A DNA stretch of 64,000 nucleotides from JAKLKS01 sp964370855 (lineage in GTDB: Bacteria > Planctomycetota > JAJSAM01 > JAKLKS01), in NCBI GenBank assembly GCA_964370855.1, contig CAYJMF010000002.1, forward strand, positions 1 through 64,000. The letters are read 5' to 3'. Positions 1 to 7,987 of this stretch are shown here, piece after piece (the first letter of the stretch is position 1; the number at the start of each line of letters is the position of its first letter). The position numbers and the translations under genes were made by a program. A model generated the notes under the pieces. The model did no database searches. It had not been told where the DNA came from and worked only from the letters and a program-made list of their open reading frames with translations.

Positions 1-45
1 CACCCTGATCGTGTCGATCGAGAGCTGGCGGGAATCCTGCGTCAC
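1..45 (-). CDS. tkt: Transketolase, N-terminal 15 codons only (runs off the window)
   Basis: Downstream of prk on the same strand a GTG at 43-45 opens a frame that stays open to base 1. It reads (M)TQDSRQLSIDTIRV. The stretch QLSIDTIRV matches the beginning of transketolases, which continue with LSMDAV and SGHPG. Transketolase is a Calvin-cycle enzyme and is common in cbb operons, so context agrees. No strong Shine-Dalgarno is visible. Only 15 residues are available, so this is an inference from a short but characteristic motif plus position. Confidence 0.55.
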   Translation of the reverse strand, partial: MTQDSRQLSIDTIRV

Positions 46-110
46 GGGCGTCGTCCGGGGTCGGGCACGGGTACGTCGAGAACCATATCGCGAGGGCCCG
101 CGGCGCCGTC

Positions 111-1067
111 TCAGTGCTCCGCGACCGCCAGGGAGCCCGGGTCGCCCGCCTTCGAGCGGGCGCTCTCGCCGCCGAGGGCGACCACAGCGCGTGCCGTCAC
201 GAGGTGGTAGAGGACGAGCAACTGGACGAGCGCGAGCGAGTCCGAGCGGTGCAGCTCGGTCCCGATCGTGAACTCCCCGAGCCGCTGCTCGCGCAGGTGG
301 CTCGCGAAGTGCAGCCGTTCCCAGATCACCTCCTCGATCTGGTGGGCCCGAGCCGGTTCGATCGCGCCCGGCACGTGCAGCTCCCACTCGCTCTTCTGCT
401 CGAGCAGGCGCAGCCCGTCCTCCCCGTCCGGGGAGACGACCTCGGAGAGATCCGGGTGGGGCAGCGTCTCGCGCAGGTGGAGCACGGCGTCGAGGTGCTC
501 CTGGTCCTCCGTCTCGCCCGGCTGGAAGGAGACCACGATGTCGGCGTGACGGCGCTGCGGCCGGATGAACGCGGCCGAGTCGGGCTCGCGGCGGTCGAGC
601 TCGCCGAGCACCTCGTCGGTCGTGTAGCCGCGCCGCGAGCAGTCCCGCTGAACCTTCCAGCGCCGGCGCAGCTCCTCGGGCGGGTCGAGGTAGACGCGCA
701 CGTCGAACATGCCCCGCAGCTGGGGCGTGTAGTAGCCGAGCAGGCCCTCGGCGACGACGAAGCGGGCCGGGGCGAGGTAGGCGGGCGGTCCGAACGTCCC
801 GTCCGTGTGGCGGTAGACGGGCTTCAGAATCGCCTCGTTCGCCCGCAGGTGCCCCAGGTGCTGCTCGAGGATGTCGAGGTGGTTGCACTCCGGGTGCAGC
901 GGCGTGATGTCCCGTTCGGCCCGCTGGCGGCGGTCATAGCGGTGGTAGTCGTCGGTGCACAGGTGCGTGACCTGGTCCTCGCCGAGCACGCGGACGAGGC
1001 CGCGGGTCACGGTCGTCTTCCCGGAGCCGGAGTCGCCGACGATCCCGAGCACGATCGGCCGCGGCAT
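111..1067 (-). CDS. prk: Phosphoribulokinase
   Basis: A 318-residue protein that phosphorylates ribulose 5-phosphate with ATP to give ribulose 1,5-bisphosphate, the RuBisCO substrate. Walker A is GDSGSGKTT at residues 11-19. It is followed by the family blocks CTDDYHRYDR, LHPECNHLDIL and KPVYRHTDGTFGPP, and then VVAEGLLGYYTP and RPQRRHADIVV. The layout is closer to cyanobacterial/plant (class II) than to proteobacterial octameric enzymes. The C-terminal 90 residues are family-typical until a low-complexity tail. Its ATG overlaps the cbbS stop by one base, so the two are translationally coupled in the cbb operon. About 65 nt separate its stop from the putative tkt start. Confidence 0.93.
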   Translation of the reverse strand: MPRPIVLGIVGDSGSGKTTVTRGLVRVLGEDQVTHLCTDDYHRYDRRQRAERDITPLHPECNHLDILEQHLGHLRANEAILKPVYRHTDGTFGPPAYLAPARFVVAEGLLGYYTPQLRGMFDVRVYLDPPEELRRRWKVQRDCSRRGYTTDEVLGELDRREPDSAAFIRPQRRHADIVVSFQPGETEDQEHLDAVLHLRETLPHPDLSEVVSPDGEDGLRLLEQKSEWELHVPGAIEPARAHQIEEVIWERLHFASHLREQRLGEFTIGTELHRSDSLALVQLLVLYHLVTARAVVALGGESARSKAGDPGSLAVAEH

Positions 1068-1381
1068 CAGGCCGCCTCCGCGCCGGGGCGGTGGACGACG
1101 AAGGATGCGACCTGCCCCTGCCGGCGAGCGTCGTAGCCGTTGACCCGGATGTACGAGCCCGGGTGCGCGCGCCGGCAGTCGTCGATCGCCGCCAGCACCC
1201 GCCCCGCGTCGTGCACCCCGAACAGCGGCAGCTCCCAGAGCGACCAGTAGTGGAGACGGGGCCCGGGGGCGGGGGCGTGCTCGATCGCCACGACGAGCCC
1301 GCGGTCGAGGATGCTCTCGATCTGGGCTGCGGACGCGCGCTCGTCGAGCGGGGGCAGGTACGAGAACGTCTCGAGCCTCAT
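1067..1381 (-). CDS. cbbS: RuBisCO small subunit
   Basis: A 104-residue small subunit of form I ribulose-1,5-bisphosphate carboxylase/oxygenase, which caps the L8 core to make the L8S8 enzyme. The N-terminal ETFSYLPPL is the standard opening. It is followed by HYWSLWELPLFG, an aromatic WxxWxLPxFG block, and C-terminal YIRVNGYD and VASFVVHRP. It is short because it lacks the N-terminal extension of many form IA enzymes. Its ATG (1379-1381) overlaps the cbbL stop in an ATGA, giving tight stoichiometric coupling. Being so clearly a small subunit, it also confirms that the adjacent large subunit is form I rather than a RuBisCO-like protein. Confidence 0.95.
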   Translation of the reverse strand: MRLETFSYLPPLDERASAAQIESILDRGLVVAIEHAPAPGPRLHYWSLWELPLFGVHDAGRVLAAIDDCRRAHPGSYIRVNGYDARRQGQVASFVVHRPGAEAA

Positions 1382-2847
1382 GCGACCACCGCGTCGAGGG
1401 TGTCGACGGTCGGGAAGTCGAACCGTACCTCCCGCCAGGTGTCGAGCGCGGACCCGAGCTCGGAAGAGCGACGCGCCGCTGCTCGCAGGATCTCGGGCCC
1501 CTCGGCGGCGAGGCTGCGCCCCTCGTTGCGGGCCTGAACGCACGCCTCGAGGGCGACGCGGTTCGCGTGGGCTCCCGCGCTCGAGCCGCGCGGGTGCCCG
1601 GCCGTGCCGCCGCCGAACTGGAGCACGACGTCGTCGCCGAACAGGTCGAGCAGCGCGGGGATGTGCCAGACGTGGATCCCGCCTGACGCCGCCGGCAGCA
1701 TGGCGGGCAGGGATGCCCACTCCTGCTCGAAGAAGAGGCCCCGGCTGCGGTCCTCGCTCACGTGGTCGTCGCGCATGAGGTCGACGATGCCGAGCGTGGA
1801 CTCGCGGTCGCCCTCGAGCTTGCCGACGATCGTGCCGGAGTGGAGATGGTCGCCGCCGGCCAGGCGCAGCCACTTGGCGAGCACGCGGTAGTGGATGCCG
1901 TGATCCTTCTGGCGGTCGAGCACGGCGTGGAGGGCGCGGTGGACGTGCAGGAGCATCCCGTGGCGGCGGCACCAGCGCGACAGGGTCTGGTGGGCGCTGA
2001 GCCCGCCGACGAGGAAGTCGTGCATCACGATCGGCGAGCCGAGCTCCCGCGCCGTCTCGGCGCGCTCGAGCATCTGCTCGCAGTCGGGGGCGGTCACGTT
2101 CAGGTAGTGGCCCTTGCGCTCGCCCGTCTCCTCCTCCGCCTGGCGCACGGCTTCGGTCACGTAGAGGAAGCGGTCGCGCCAGCGCATGAACGGCTGCGAG
2201 GTGATGTTCTCGTCGTCCTTCGTGAAGTCGCTGCCGCCGCGCAGGATCTCCAGGCAGGCGCGGCCGTAGTTCTTCGCGGACAGCCCGAGCTTCGGCTTCA
2301 GCGTCGCGCCGAGCAGCGGCCGCCCGTACTTCCCGAGCAGGTCGCGCTCCGCCTGGAGCCCGTTCGGCGGTCCCTGGAACGTCTTCACGTAGGCGACCGG
2401 TATTCGCAGGTCCTCGAGCCGCAGCGCCCGGATCGCCTTGAACCCGAACACGTTGCCGGCGATCGACGCCATCATGCTCGCGACCGAGCCCTCCTCGAAC
2501 AGGTCGAGCGGGTACGCGACGAGGGCGATCTGCTGGTCGTCGCGTCCCGGGACCGGCTCGAGGTGATAGACGCGGGCCCGGTAGCGATCGAGCGTGGTCA
2601 GGTGGTCGGTCCAGACGCTCGTCCAGGTGCCGGTCGAGGACTCCGCCGCGACCGCCGCCGCCGCCTCCTCCGCGGGCACGCCGTCCTGCGGGGTGATCCG
2701 GAACGCGGCCAGGACGTCGGTGCTCCCCGGCTCGTAACCCGGATCCCAGTACTCGTCGCGATACGCCTTGACCCCGGCCTCGAACATCGTGCCCTGACCG
2801 TAGCGGGTGGTCTCGCGCCGGGGAAGCGGAATTCCCGTTCGATTCAT
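1378..2847 (-). CDS. cbbL: RuBisCO large subunit, form I
   Basis: A 489-residue catalytic subunit that carboxylates or oxygenates ribulose 1,5-bisphosphate. All the active-site blocks are present: ATLKPKLGLSAKNYG near 181-195; the carbamylation block FTKDDENI with Lys210, Asp211 and Glu213; catalytic His303 in HVHRALHA; loop-6 Lys343 in VGKLEG; and SGGIHVWH and FGGGTAGHP phosphate-binding loops. TFQGPPNGLQ and KYGRPLLG are green-type (form IA/IB/IE) wording rather than red-type. An oddity is GGSDFTKDDE, with Ser206 where most form I enzymes have Leu. The ATG at 2847 overlaps the cbbR stop (ATGA), which fixes the start. The open frame continues upstream inside cbbR and that part is not coding. 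Confidence 0.96.
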   Translation of the reverse strand: MNRTGIPLPRRETTRYGQGTMFEAGVKAYRDEYWDPGYEPGSTDVLAAFRITPQDGVPAEEAAAAVAAESSTGTWTSVWTDHLTTLDRYRARVYHLEPVPGRDDQQIALVAYPLDLFEEGSVASMMASIAGNVFGFKAIRALRLEDLRIPVAYVKTFQGPPNGLQAERDLLGKYGRPLLGATLKPKLGLSAKNYGRACLEILRGGSDFTKDDENITSQPFMRWRDRFLYVTEAVRQAEEETGERKGHYLNVTAPDCEQMLERAETARELGSPIVMHDFLVGGLSAHQTLSRWCRRHGMLLHVHRALHAVLDRQKDHGIHYRVLAKWLRLAGGDHLHSGTIVGKLEGDRESTLGIVDLMRDDHVSEDRSRGLFFEQEWASLPAMLPAASGGIHVWHIPALLDLFGDDVVLQFGGGTAGHPRGSSAGAHANRVALEACVQARNEGRSLAAEGPEILRAAARRSSELGSALDTWREVRFDFPTVDTLDAVVA

Positions 2848-3725
2848 AGGCCCTGCTCTATCGCTGCGCGCGCCTCCCGCGAGTGGAGGAAGGCGAGGAA
2901 GCGCTGGACGGCCGGCCTCGGCGGCACGTCGCGCGGCACGAGGGAGTACCAGGGGCGGTGGAGCGGCGTCCCGGGGGCGGGCACGCGGACGAGCGAGCCC
3001 TCGCGGAGCTCGCGCGCGACCGCGTAGGTCGAGATCAGGGTCAAGCCTAGCCCGAGCAGCGCGCCGCGTTTGACGGCGCCGTTCGAGCCGAGCGTCAGCA
3101 CCGCGCGCGGGCTGATGCCCTGCTCGGCGAGGTAGCGCTCCGCGGCGGCGCGGGTCCCAGAGCCCTCCTCCCGCAGGAGCCAGGTCGCGCCGTGCAGGTC
3201 GCCGATCGGCTCGCGCCCGACGACCGCGAGCTCGTTGTCGAGCAGTCGCCGCCCGGCCACGCCGGGCGCGAGTGGGCGCCCTCCGACTCCGACGTCGGCC
3301 TCGAGCGCCGCCACCCGCGCGAGCACCCCGTCCCGGTTTCCGATCTCGAGCCGCACCTCCGCCCCCGGCTCGAGCCGCCGGTAGGCCTCGAGCACCGCCG
3401 GCAGCAGGTACTCGCCGGCCGTGTTGACGCACGCCACTCGCACCAGGGCGAGCTCGCCGCGGGCCGCCTCCTGCCCGGCGAGCCGGCCCTGCTCGAGCAG
3501 GCCGAGCACCCGGGCTGCGTACGGTGCGTAGGCCCGGCCGGCCGGCGTTAGGCGGATCCCTCGCCCCTGGCGTTCCAGCAGGTCGGCGCCGAGCTCGCGC
3601 TCGAGTGCGGCGACGGCGGCCGAGACGGACGGCTGGGTCACGTGCAGGCGCCGGGCGGCCGCCTGAACGCTGCCCGTGTCCGCGACGGCCAGGAACGCCT
3701 GGAGCTGGGTGACGGTGACCGCCAC
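2844..3725 (-). CDS. cbbR: LysR-type regulator, CbbR
   Basis: A 293-residue LysR-family transcription factor. The N-terminal winged helix (residues 5-65) carries the typical LQAFLAVADTGSVQAAARRLHVTQPSVS helix-turn-helix region. The rest is a periplasmic-binding-protein-like effector domain. CbbR proteins sense Calvin-cycle metabolites and activate cbb genes. Unusually, the gene is not divergent from cbbL but is the first gene of the operon, with its stop overlapping the cbbL ATG. It starts at a GTG with no Shine-Dalgarno and a TATCGT hexamer six nt upstream, so it is probably leaderless. Identity as CbbR rests on position; the LysR family call is certain. Confidence 0.9.
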   Translation of the reverse strand: MAVTVTQLQAFLAVADTGSVQAAARRLHVTQPSVSAAVAALERELGADLLERQGRGIRLTPAGRAYAPYAARVLGLLEQGRLAGQEAARGELALVRVACVNTAGEYLLPAVLEAYRRLEPGAEVRLEIGNRDGVLARVAALEADVGVGGRPLAPGVAGRRLLDNELAVVGREPIGDLHGATWLLREEGSGTRAAAERYLAEQGISPRAVLTLGSNGAVKRGALLGLGLTLISTYAVARELREGSLVRVPAPGTPLHRPWYSLVPRDVPPRPAVQRFLAFLHSREARAAIEQGL

Positions 3726-3731
3726 GGGGAA

Positions 3732-3767
3732 ACGATAGACGAAACTCGAACCGTCGCACCGCTTCGA
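3732..3767 (-). promoter_or_regulatory. cbb operon promoter -10 and candidate CbbR site
   Basis: On the minus strand TATCGT (3732-3737) sits six nt before the cbbR GTG and is a plausible -10 for a leaderless transcript. Just upstream, 3746-3767 is an interrupted inverted repeat, TCGAA-N12-TTCGA, compatible with the T-N11-A architecture of LysR-type sites. A second copy of the CTATCG string lies at about 3763-3771. Binding by CbbR would make the operon autoregulated. This is pattern-based only. Confidence 0.35.
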
Positions 3768-3788
3768 TAGAGCGTTACGGTGGCCGGG

Positions 3789-4376
3789 TCAGGCGTCCTG
3801 GAAGGTCGCGATCAGGGCCTCGGCCACCACCCGCATCGGGCGGCCCGACACCTGGCTCGCGCGGCGCAGGCGGCCGAACGCCTCACGCTCGGTCAGGCTC
3901 TCGCGCTCCATGAGGAGCCCCTTCGCCCGCTCGACCAGCTTGCGGGTCGCGAGCGCCTCCGAGAGCGACTCCGCCTCCTCGCGCAGCGCCGTGAGCTCTT
4001 CGTGGCGGGCGCTCGCGGCATGGATCGCAGGCAGGAGGTCGGCCTCGCGGAACGGCTTCACGAGGTACCCGAACACGCCCGCCTCGACGGCTCGCGACAC
4101 GAGCTCCTCCTGGCTGTAGGCGGTCAGCATCACGATCGGGATCGGTCGCTCCTCGAGGATCCGGCGCGCCGCCTCGATCCCGTCGAGCCGCGGCATCTTG
4201 ACGTCCAGGATGGCGAGGTCGGGCGCAGTATCCCGTGCGAGCTCGACCGCCTCCTCGCCGTCGTGCGCCTCCGCGCAGACCTCGAAGCCGGCGCGCTCGA
4301 GCAGGTCTCTCAGGTCGAGGCGGATGATCGTCTCGTCCTCGGCGAGCAGGATCCTCAGCGGGGCCGGCGCGCTCAC
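3789..4376 (-). CDS. Response regulator with ANTAR RNA-binding output domain
   Basis: A 195-residue two-domain regulator. Residues 6-122 are a CheY-like receiver with acidic pocket AEDE, phospho-acceptor Asp58 in AILDVKMP, and the LVKPF lysine. The C-terminal 60 residues, including TRKLVERAKGLLMERESLTEREAF, form an ANTAR domain. ANTAR proteins act after transcription starts by binding tandem RNA hairpins and preventing intrinsic termination. The GTG start overlaps the stop of the kinase gene (GTGA), so the two are a cognate pair. The presence of an intrinsic terminator in the nearby glnA leader makes nitrogen-gene antitermination an attractive, unproven role. Confidence 0.92.
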   Translation of the reverse strand: MSAPAPLRILLAEDETIIRLDLRDLLERAGFEVCAEAHDGEEAVELARDTAPDLAILDVKMPRLDGIEAARRILEERPIPIVMLTAYSQEELVSRAVEAGVFGYLVKPFREADLLPAIHAASARHEELTALREEAESLSEALATRKLVERAKGLLMERESLTEREAFGRLRRASQVSGRPMRVVAEALIATFQDA

Positions 4377-5776
4377 AGCGGGAACGCGACCTCCGCGCGC
4401 AGGCCGCCCTCGCCGCCTAGCGTCAGCGTCCCCTTCAGCTCGTCGCGGACGAGCGCCTGCACGATCGACAGGCCGGTTCCCGGCTTGGCCGCGCCGACGC
4501 CGGCGCCGTTGTCGGTGATCGCCAGCACCGCGCCGCCGTCCGTGCCCGTCAGCTCGATCACGACGTCGTCGCCGCCATGCTCGAGCGCGTTCTGGAGCAG
4601 CTCGGAGAACACGAGCGCGAGCGCGGTGGCCCGGTTGCCCGCGAGCGACACCGGCTCGAGCCTTGCCTCGACCCGCTTGCCGGCGCCGAGGCCCTGGACG
4701 ATCATCCGCCGCAGCCGCTCGATCAGCTCGCCCAGCTCGACGTCGTCCTCCCGTTGCTCCGTCAGCACCTCGTGCACGGCGGCGATCGCGAGGATCCGGT
4801 TGACGGAGTCCTCGAGGGCGCGCCGCGGGTCGACGTCCGTGGAGCGCGCCTGGAGGCGCAACATCGACGCGACGGTCTGCAGGTTGTTCTTGACGCGGTG
4901 GTGGATCTCCTGGGCGAGCACCCCGCGCAGGACCGCGCGGCCGTGGACGAGGGCGACAGCGGCGTGGTGGGCGATCGACGTGAGGAGGGTCCGCTCCTCG
5001 TCGGTGAACGGCGTGTCCCGCTCGCAGACGAGCTCGCCGAGGTGGCGGCCCTTCCAGCGCAGCGGCAACCGCTCCACGTGAATCCCTGGCCGGCCCTCGG
5101 GCCACGCCGTCCGCCCGTCCTCGAGCACGACGGCGGCGCCCGTGGCGGCGACGGCGGACATCGTGGTCTTCACGATCGCCTCGAGCGACTCCTCGAGGTA
5201 CAGCGACTCCGAGACCGCCTCCGAGATCCGCGCGAGCGCCTCGAGCTCGGCGACGCGGCGCTGCGCGTGGTCGTAGAGCTTCGCGTTCTCGATCGCCTGC
5301 GCGACCTGGCCGGCGATCGCCATCAGCAGGTCGATCTCCCCGTCGTCGTAGCCGCGGGGTGCGACCGTGCGCACGTTGAGCGCGCCCTCGAGCCGCTCCT
5401 TGGCGAGGATCGGAACCGCCAGGATCGACTCGTACTGCTCCTCGTGGAGGTTCGGGAAGCGCTTGAAGCGCGGGTCGAGGTGAGCGGCCCGCGGGATCAT
5501 GATGGGCGCCCGCGCCGCGGCGGCGGCCCCGGTGATCCCCTCGCCCGGGCGCATCTTGGGCACGCGCGTCAGCTCGTCGACCCGGGAGCCGACCGAGGCC
5601 TTCAGCACCAGCTCGTCCGCCATCTCGTCGTAGAGGTAGACGAAGCAGGCGTCGGCCTCGAGCGCCTTCGCGACCTTGGCCGCGATCAACTCGAAGAGCT
5701 CGTCGAGGTCGAGGGTCGAGTTGACGGCCTCGATGGTCTCCGTGACGAGCCCGAGGTGCCGTTCGGAGCGATTCAC
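4373..5776 (-). CDS. GAF-domain sensor histidine kinase (HisKA_2 type)
   Basis: A 467-residue soluble kinase without transmembrane segments. A first GAF domain spans about residues 20-170 and a second, more degenerate one spans about 180-285. The dimerisation/phospho-acceptor segment is EIHHRVKNNLQ at 290-300, the HisKA_2 signature found in kinases that partner ANTAR regulators. The ATPase domain follows with N-box SELLQNALEHG (391-401), DNGAGVG and a GTGLSIVQ G-box. It probably responds to a small cytosolic ligand and phosphorylates the ANTAR regulator encoded immediately downstream. The GTG start at 5776 has no SD; TATGAT lies nine nt upstream. Confidence 0.92.
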   Translation of the reverse strand: MNRSERHLGLVTETIEAVNSTLDLDELFELIAAKVAKALEADACFVYLYDEMADELVLKASVGSRVDELTRVPKMRPGEGITGAAAAARAPIMIPRAAHLDPRFKRFPNLHEEQYESILAVPILAKERLEGALNVRTVAPRGYDDGEIDLLMAIAGQVAQAIENAKLYDHAQRRVAELEALARISEAVSESLYLEESLEAIVKTTMSAVAATGAAVVLEDGRTAWPEGRPGIHVERLPLRWKGRHLGELVCERDTPFTDEERTLLTSIAHHAAVALVHGRAVLRGVLAQEIHHRVKNNLQTVASMLRLQARSTDVDPRRALEDSVNRILAIAAVHEVLTEQREDDVELGELIERLRRMIVQGLGAGKRVEARLEPVSLAGNRATALALVFSELLQNALEHGGDDVVIELTGTDGGAVLAITDNGAGVGAAKPGTGLSIVQALVRDELKGTLTLGGEGGLRAEVAFPL

Positions 5777-5785
5777 GCCTCTGCG

Positions 5786-5791
5786 ATCATA
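5786..5791 (-). promoter_or_regulatory. -10 element for the kinase/ANTAR operon
   Basis: TATGAT on the minus strand lies nine nt before the GTG of the histidine kinase, which has no Shine-Dalgarno. It sits in the 21-nt gap shared with the divergent gene at 5798. The spacing resembles other apparent leaderless promoters in this window. Confidence 0.4.
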
Positions 5792-5797
5792 GGGGCC

Positions 5798-6271
5798 GTG
5801 TCCCCGTTCCAGATCGCCCTCGTGCTGCACGTGTTCGGGGCGATCGTGATGCTCGGCGGGATCCTCACGGCCGGGCTCGCGTTCTACGCGGCCCGAGCGC
5901 GCGAGCGCCCGAGCGAGATCGCGGCGATCCTGTCCCTGTCGCGCTGGGGCGTTCTCACGGGCGCGGTCGGGTTCCTGATCGTGACCGGCTTCGGTCTCTG
6001 GCTCGTCAACCTCGGCGGGTTCGGGTACGGGGCGGACTGGCTCGTCGCGACGTACGTGCTGTTCGGGGTCTCGAACCTGCTCGGCGCGGCGACCGGACGC
6101 GCTCCGAAGCGCGCGCGCCTGCTCGCCGAGCGGCTCGCCGCGGAGGGCGACCGGGCGACCGACGAGCTGCGACGGCTCCTTCACGACCGGCCCTCCGAGG
6201 TGCTGAACCACGTCTCGACCGCGCTCATGCTGGCGGTGCTCGTGCTCATGGTCTGGCGGCCCGGGTCGTGA
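5798..6271 (+). CDS. Small integral membrane protein, DUF2269-like
   Basis: A 157-residue protein with four predicted membrane segments: about residues 5-28, 47-68, 78-95 and a C-terminal one ending MVWRPGS. Between segments 3 and 4 lies a charged cytosolic stretch (RAPKRARLLAERLAAEGDR). The pattern, including early His in VLHVFGAI, resembles predicted integral membrane proteins of the DUF2269 type; function is unknown. The GTG start is chosen because the frame upstream is antisense to the kinase gene. It is followed 15 nt later by a second small gene. Confidence 0.7.
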   Translation: MSPFQIALVLHVFGAIVMLGGILTAGLAFYAARARERPSEIAAILSLSRWGVLTGAVGFLIVTGFGLWLVNLGGFGYGADWLVATYVLFGVSNLLGAATGRAPKRARLLAERLAAEGDRATDELRRLLHDRPSEVLNHVSTALMLAVLVLMVWRPGS

Positions 6272-6273
6272 GC

Positions 6274-6279
6274 TAGGCT
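6274..6279 (+). promoter_or_regulatory. -10 element TAGGCT, leaderless type
   Basis: TAGGCT ends exactly seven nt before the GTG at 6287, and no Shine-Dalgarno is visible. The same seven-nt spacing recurs before tatA, wecB, sufR and the RraA-like gene. Confidence 0.4.
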
Positions 6280-6286
6280 CCAGGGC

Positions 6287-6526
6287 GTGAGCATCTCCCC
6301 GCTCGACCCGAACGTCCTGCGCAGCGTCGCCGGCTACCTCGTCGCCGACGTGCGCGGGCGCGTGATCGGCCGCGTCGAGGCGGCGAGCGCCAGCCGCCTG
6401 ACCGTGCGCGGAGGGCTGCCGCTGCGCCGCCGCAGGGTCGTGCTCGCGACCGAGATCGACGACGTCGACCAGACGAGCGGCGTCATCGCCCTGCGCGTCG
6501 AGCGGGACGCCCTGCGCACCCCGTAG
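6287..6526 (+). CDS. Small protein with PRC-barrel-like beta fold (hypothetical)
   Basis: A 79-residue soluble protein. The centre, YLVADVRGRVIGRVEAAS, and the alternating hydrophobic strands after it (LTVRGG, RRRVVLATEIDDVD) resemble PRC-barrel-type small beta proteins, which often bind RNA or quinones or act as adaptors. I cannot assign a function. The stop codon is embedded in a perfect hairpin that terminates transcription against the convergent glnA gene. Confidence 0.6.
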   Translation: MSISPLDPNVLRSVAGYLVADVRGRVIGRVEAASASRLTVRGGLPLRRRRVVLATEIDDVDQTSGVIALRVERDALRTP

Positions 6527-6552
6527 GGGCGGGCCGTGGCCCGCCCCTACGG
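6521..6552. terminator. Bidirectional hairpin between 6287 gene and glnA
   Basis: A perfect 32-nt palindrome: 15-bp arms 6521-6535 and 6538-6552 around GT. It overlaps the stop codon of the upstream gene and lies 12 nt from the glnA stop, so it suits both convergent transcripts. There is no T-tract. Its arm contains CCGTAGGGGCG, also found in the repeat at 23039-23109, and a third partial copy follows at 6559-6568. Confidence 0.7.
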
Positions 6553-6564
6553 AATGGCGCGCCC

Positions 6565-7911
6565 CTACAGGACGGACAGGTAGCGCTCGAGCTCCCAGGG
6601 CGTGACCTGCAGGCGGTACTCGTCCCACTCCTTCTCCTTGATCTGCACGTAGCGCTGGAAGATGTGCGGGCCGAGGATCCGCTCGCAGAGCTCCGACTGG
6701 GCGAGCTCGTCGATCGCCTCGCCGAGCGACTCGGGGAGGCTGATGATGCCCCGCTCGCGCCGCTCCTCGTGGGTCAGCTCGAACAGGTTCTCCTCCATCG
6801 GCGGCGGCAGCTCGTAGCCCTTCTCGATTCCCTCCAGGCCCGCCTGGAGAAGCGCCGCGAAAGTCAGGTACGGGTTGCAGGCGGGGTCGGGGCAGCGGAT
6901 CTCGGCGCGGGTGGCCTGCTCCTTGCCCGGGTGGTAGAGGGGAATCCGGATCAGCGCGGAGCGGTTGCGCTGCGACCAGGCGACGTAGACGGGCGCCTCA
7001 TAGCCGGGGACGAGGCGCTTGTAGGAGTTGACCCACTGGGCGAAGATCGCGCAGATCTCGCGCGCGTGGTGGAGTTGCCCCGCGATGAAGGCCTTGGCCG
7101 TGGGGGACAGGTGCCACTCGTCGCTCGGGTCATAGAACGCGTTCTTGCCGTTCGTGAACAGGGACTGGTGGGTGTGCATCCCGGAGCCGTTCTGGCCGAA
7201 CAGGGGCTTCGGCATGAACGTTGCGTAGATCCCGTACTTCGTCGCGATCTCCTTGACGATCAGCCGGTAGGTGACCGTGTGGTCGGCCATGCCGAGCGCC
7301 TCGGAGTAGCGCATGTCGATCTCGTGCTGGGACGGCGCCACCTCGTGGTGGGCGTACTCGACCGGGATGCCCATCGACTCGAGCGCCTTGATCGTCTCCT
7401 TGCGCCACTCGGAGGCCACGTCGAGCGTCGCGAGGTCGAAGTAGCCGCCGTGGTCGAGCACGCGCGTGCCGCTGTCGTCCGCGAAGTAGAAGTACTCGAG
7501 CTCGGGCCCGACGTTGAAGGTCTCGAAGCCCATGGCGCGCATCCGCTCGAGCGCTCGGCGCAGCACGTGGCGCGGGTCGCCCTCGTACGGCTTGCCGTCG
7601 GGAGTGACGACATCGCAGATCATGCGGCCGACCTTGTACTCGCCGGTGCGCCAGGGGAGCACCTGGAACGTCACGGGGTCGGGGATCGCGATCATGTCCG
7701 ACTCCTCGATCGGGTTGAAGCCCGTGATCGACGAGCCGTCGAAGCCCATCCCGTCGTCGAGCGCCGCCTCGATCTCCTGGACCGTGACGGCGAAGCTCTT
7801 CAGCTGGCCCAGGATGTCGGTGAACCAGAGGAGGACGAAGTCCACCCCTTCCCCCGCGATGCGCTCGAGAACGCGCTTGCGATCCGCCGGATCGCTCGTT
7901 GCCCTTCCCAT
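6565..7911 (-). CDS. glnA: Glutamine synthetase type I
   Basis: A 448-residue enzyme that makes glutamine from glutamate, ammonia and ATP. Beta-grasp residues MGFDGSSI and the catalytic-domain signatures NVGPELEYFYF, HHEVAPSQHE, NGSGMHTHQSLF and NRSALIRIP are all present. No obvious Tyr adenylylation loop of the NLYDLPPEE type is seen near residue 400. That, with the length, resembles the feedback-regulated alpha type. The start is fixed by a near-perfect AGGAGGTG six nt before the ATG at 7911. An in-frame upstream ATG at 7947 lies inside the terminator hairpin and is rejected. Expression is probably controlled by the leader at 7929-7987. Confidence 0.95.
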   Translation of the reverse strand: MGRATSDPADRKRVLERIAGEGVDFVLLWFTDILGQLKSFAVTVQEIEAALDDGMGFDGSSITGFNPIEESDMIAIPDPVTFQVLPWRTGEYKVGRMICDVVTPDGKPYEGDPRHVLRRALERMRAMGFETFNVGPELEYFYFADDSGTRVLDHGGYFDLATLDVASEWRKETIKALESMGIPVEYAHHEVAPSQHEIDMRYSEALGMADHTVTYRLIVKEIATKYGIYATFMPKPLFGQNGSGMHTHQSLFTNGKNAFYDPSDEWHLSPTAKAFIAGQLHHAREICAIFAQWVNSYKRLVPGYEAPVYVAWSQRNRSALIRIPLYHPGKEQATRAEIRCPDPACNPYLTFAALLQAGLEGIEKGYELPPPMEENLFELTHEERRERGIISLPESLGEAIDELAQSELCERILGPHIFQRYVQIKEKEWDEYRLQVTPWELERYLSVL

Positions 7912-7928
7912 CGACACCTCCTGAAATG

Positions 7929-7987
7929 AAAAAAGCCCCAGGCGCAATCGGCTTGCGCCTGAGGCATCGTCGCCTCGAACGGGAGGC
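7929..7987 (-). promoter_or_regulatory. glnA leader attenuator (terminator with competing hairpin)
   Basis: Read on the minus strand, 7965-7953 pairs with 7947-7935 as a 13-bp stem (one G-U pair) with a 5-nt loop, followed by six T at 7934-7929. This is a textbook intrinsic terminator, ending 18 nt before the glnA start codon. Just upstream, GAGGC (7976-7972) can pair with GCCTC (7965-7961), the foot of that terminator stem, leaving hexaloop GACGAT. It can instead pair with GCCTC at 7987-7983 around hexaloop CCGTTC. The structures are mutually exclusive, which is the logic of an attenuator. Confidence 0.65.

Noticed and set aside
7912..7947. Longer glnA start at 7947
   Set aside because: It lies inside the terminator hairpin and would lack an SD; ATG 7911 has a near-perfect one.
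7929..7987. Glutamine riboswitch of the glnA class
   Set aside because: The conserved three-helix junction of that class is not recognisable; only simple hairpins and a terminator are seen.
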